From positions 1 to 42,915 of the forward strand of contig CAZWEZ010000023.1 in assembly GCA_964632795.1 (NCBI GenBank): a stretch of 42,915 nt of DNA. Direction: 5' to 3'. Positions 41,990-42,915 of this stretch are shown here, piece after piece (position 1 is the stretch's first letter; the number at the start of each line of letters is the position of its first letter). A model generated the notes under the pieces. The model was not told the origin of the DNA and ran no database searches. It saw nothing but the letters and a program-made list of their open reading frames with translations. The position numbers were made by a program, and so were the translations under genes. This DNA is from CAZWEZ01 sp964632795 (GTDB lineage Bacteria > Pseudomonadota > Alphaproteobacteria > Rhodospirillales > 2-02-FULL-58-16).

Positions 41990-42151
41990 GAGGATGAAGG
42001 GCGCCATCCGGAACTTGCGATGGACCCGCATGAACTTGAAGATCTGTACCTGAACGGATAGCACCCGAACCCACGATGCCGATTAATAAGACAAGGACAG
42101 CCGGGCTTCCCGGCGTCATTATGGTCCGCATCCGACAACGGGAGACGTTCG

Positions 42152-42808
42152 ATGTACAAACTCTACTGGTGTCCCGGCACCGCGGCGATGGCGCCCCACG
42201 GGGTGCTCGAGGAAACCGGGCAACCCTACGAGCTCGAACTGGTGGACATCGGCAAGGGCCACAACCGCTCGCCCGGCTACCTGGCGATCAACCCCAACGG
42301 CTACGTCCCGGCGCTGATCGCCGAAGACGGCGCGGTGCTTTATGAATCGGCCGCCATCATGCTCTATCTCTGCGACCGCCACCCCGAAGCCGGCCTCGCC
42401 CCGGCCCCGGACGATCCCCTGCGCGGGCCGTTCTACCGCGCCGTCTTCCATATGATCTCGGAGGTCCAGGGGGCCTACAAGCGCCACTACTACTCGGACC
42501 GCTTCTCGTCCGACCCCGGGGACGCGCCGCGGATCCTGGAAAAAGCCGACGCCGACCTGCTCGCCGGGTGGGGGATCGTCGAGTCCAACCTGGCGGCGTC
42601 GGGCCCCTACATGCTCGGCGAGCGCTACAGCGCCGCCGACATCTACTTGGTGATGCTGGCCAGTTGGTACGAGCCCTCGCCTAAGGCGCTGTTCGCCGCC
42701 TGCCCCAACGTCGGGCGCTGCTTCGAACTGACCGCGGCGCGCCCGGCCCTCGAGCCGGTCCTCGAGGCCCACCACATCATACCAAGGGGCACTGATAATG
42801 ACCCATAG
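42152..42808 (+). CDS. Glutathione S-transferase
   Basis: Predicted 218 aa. Thioredoxin-like N-terminal domain with YWCPGTAAMAPHGVLEETG, NPNGYVPALIAEDG (cis-Pro) and YESAAIMLYLCDRHP (Glu-Ser pair that binds the glutathione gamma-Glu). The helical C-terminal domain has YMLGERYSAADIYLVML. Substrate unknown. GGGAG lies seven bases before the ATG. The last ten or so codons (IIPRGTDNDP) and the stop lie inside the repeat element beginning at 42779, so its C-terminus has been supplied by the repeat. Confidence 0.88.
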   Translation: MYKLYWCPGTAAMAPHGVLEETGQPYELELVDIGKGHNRSPGYLAINPNGYVPALIAEDGAVLYESAAIMLYLCDRHPEAGLAPAPDDPLRGPFYRAVFHMISEVQGAYKRHYYSDRFSSDPGDAPRILEKADADLLAGWGIVESNLAASGPYMLGERYSAADIYLVMLASWYEPSPKALFAACPNVGRCFELTAARPALEPVLEAHHIIPRGTDNDP

Positions 42809-42906
42809 AGACGGCTTTCCAAGGCTTTCGGCAAGGAGCGTGGCCCGCCGTGATGGCGGACCATCACAAGGGCCGCGCGACGCTGTCCGAAAGCCTTGGA
42901 AAGCCG
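42779..42906 (+). repeat. Hairpin element copy D with tail: 20-bp stem, 55-nt loop
   Basis: A 33-nt tail starting ATACCAAGGGGCACTG is followed by CGGCTTTCCAAGGCTTTCGG (42812-42831), a 55-nt loop, and the perfectly complementary arm at 42887-42906. The tail, the left arm and part of the loop recur inverted at 1-76. Relative to copy C the stem differs at four positions, each compensated on the other arm. An inner GTGATG/CATCAC stem is also present. Confidence 0.92.
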
Positions 42907-42915
42907 CCGTTCCGG

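Noticed and set aside
42102..42114. CCGGG-CTT-CCCGG inverted repeat as a Rho-independent terminator
   Set aside because: Short stem with no following T-run; insufficient to call a terminator.

Overview
The window looks like a high-GC alphaproteobacterial chromosome, probably Rhodospirillales-like. The main pointer is a full-length (about 1,620-residue) NAD-glutamate dehydrogenase of the large GDH-180 class; dense GC-rich intergenic palindromes and the GST and UMF1-type MFS genes also fit. This placement is inference: no rRNA, tRNA or other phylogenetic marker was seen.

About 34 kb is a cell-surface glycan locus. All genes from 21153 down to 111 are on the minus strand. Reading along the transcript: a winged-helix regulator with an extra Rossmann-like C-terminal domain, an RfaH/NusG-like antiterminator, an ops-like motif, then a tightly overlapping nonulosonic (legionaminic-type) acid cassette: SDR epimerase/dehydratase, LegC-like aminotransferase, a NeuC-NeuB fusion, a formyltransferase, PtmE-, PtmF-, NeuA/PtmB- and PtmA-like enzymes. 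After it come a B12-type radical SAM enzyme, a TylF-like methyltransferase, a multi-TM YfhO-like protein, a second B12 radical SAM enzyme, GalE, a polyprenyl-phosphate-type GT2, an FAD oxidoreductase and a third B12 radical SAM enzyme. Two decayed transposase tails (IS1595-like near 1.8 kb, another near 9.1 kb) mark insertion scars.

From 21318 the plus strand carries a nucleotide-sugar dehydrogenase. A convergent GT-C-like membrane protein follows (minus strand), then a plus-strand run: two SGNH-hydrolase-like proteins, a short deleted paralogue of a membrane protein, a methyltransferase-GT2 fusion, a zinc-ribbon methyltransferase, the full-length membrane protein, a fourth B12 radical SAM enzyme and a CDP-paratose/tyvelose-2-epimerase-like SDR. 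A GmhA-like isomerase, an MFS transporter and the large GDH (minus strand) close the locus.

The right end is repeat-rich. A 416-bp element bounded by 34-bp inverted repeats holds a 58-bp GC-rich tandem repeat and a 20-bp-stem/55-nt-loop hairpin. A second hairpin of the same design lies at the right edge. Its flank is repeated, inverted, at the left edge (72/76 identical), so both window ends fall in the same repeat family. The stems of the two complete hairpins differ at four positions, every one compensated.

Best candidates for something new: (1) a predicted N-formylated nonulosonate pathway with fused NeuC-NeuB and a formyltransferase where an N-acetyltransferase is expected; (2) a regulator/RfaH-like/ops-like control module heading that operon; (3) four B12 radical SAM enzymes in one glycan locus; (4) the covarying hairpin repeat family.
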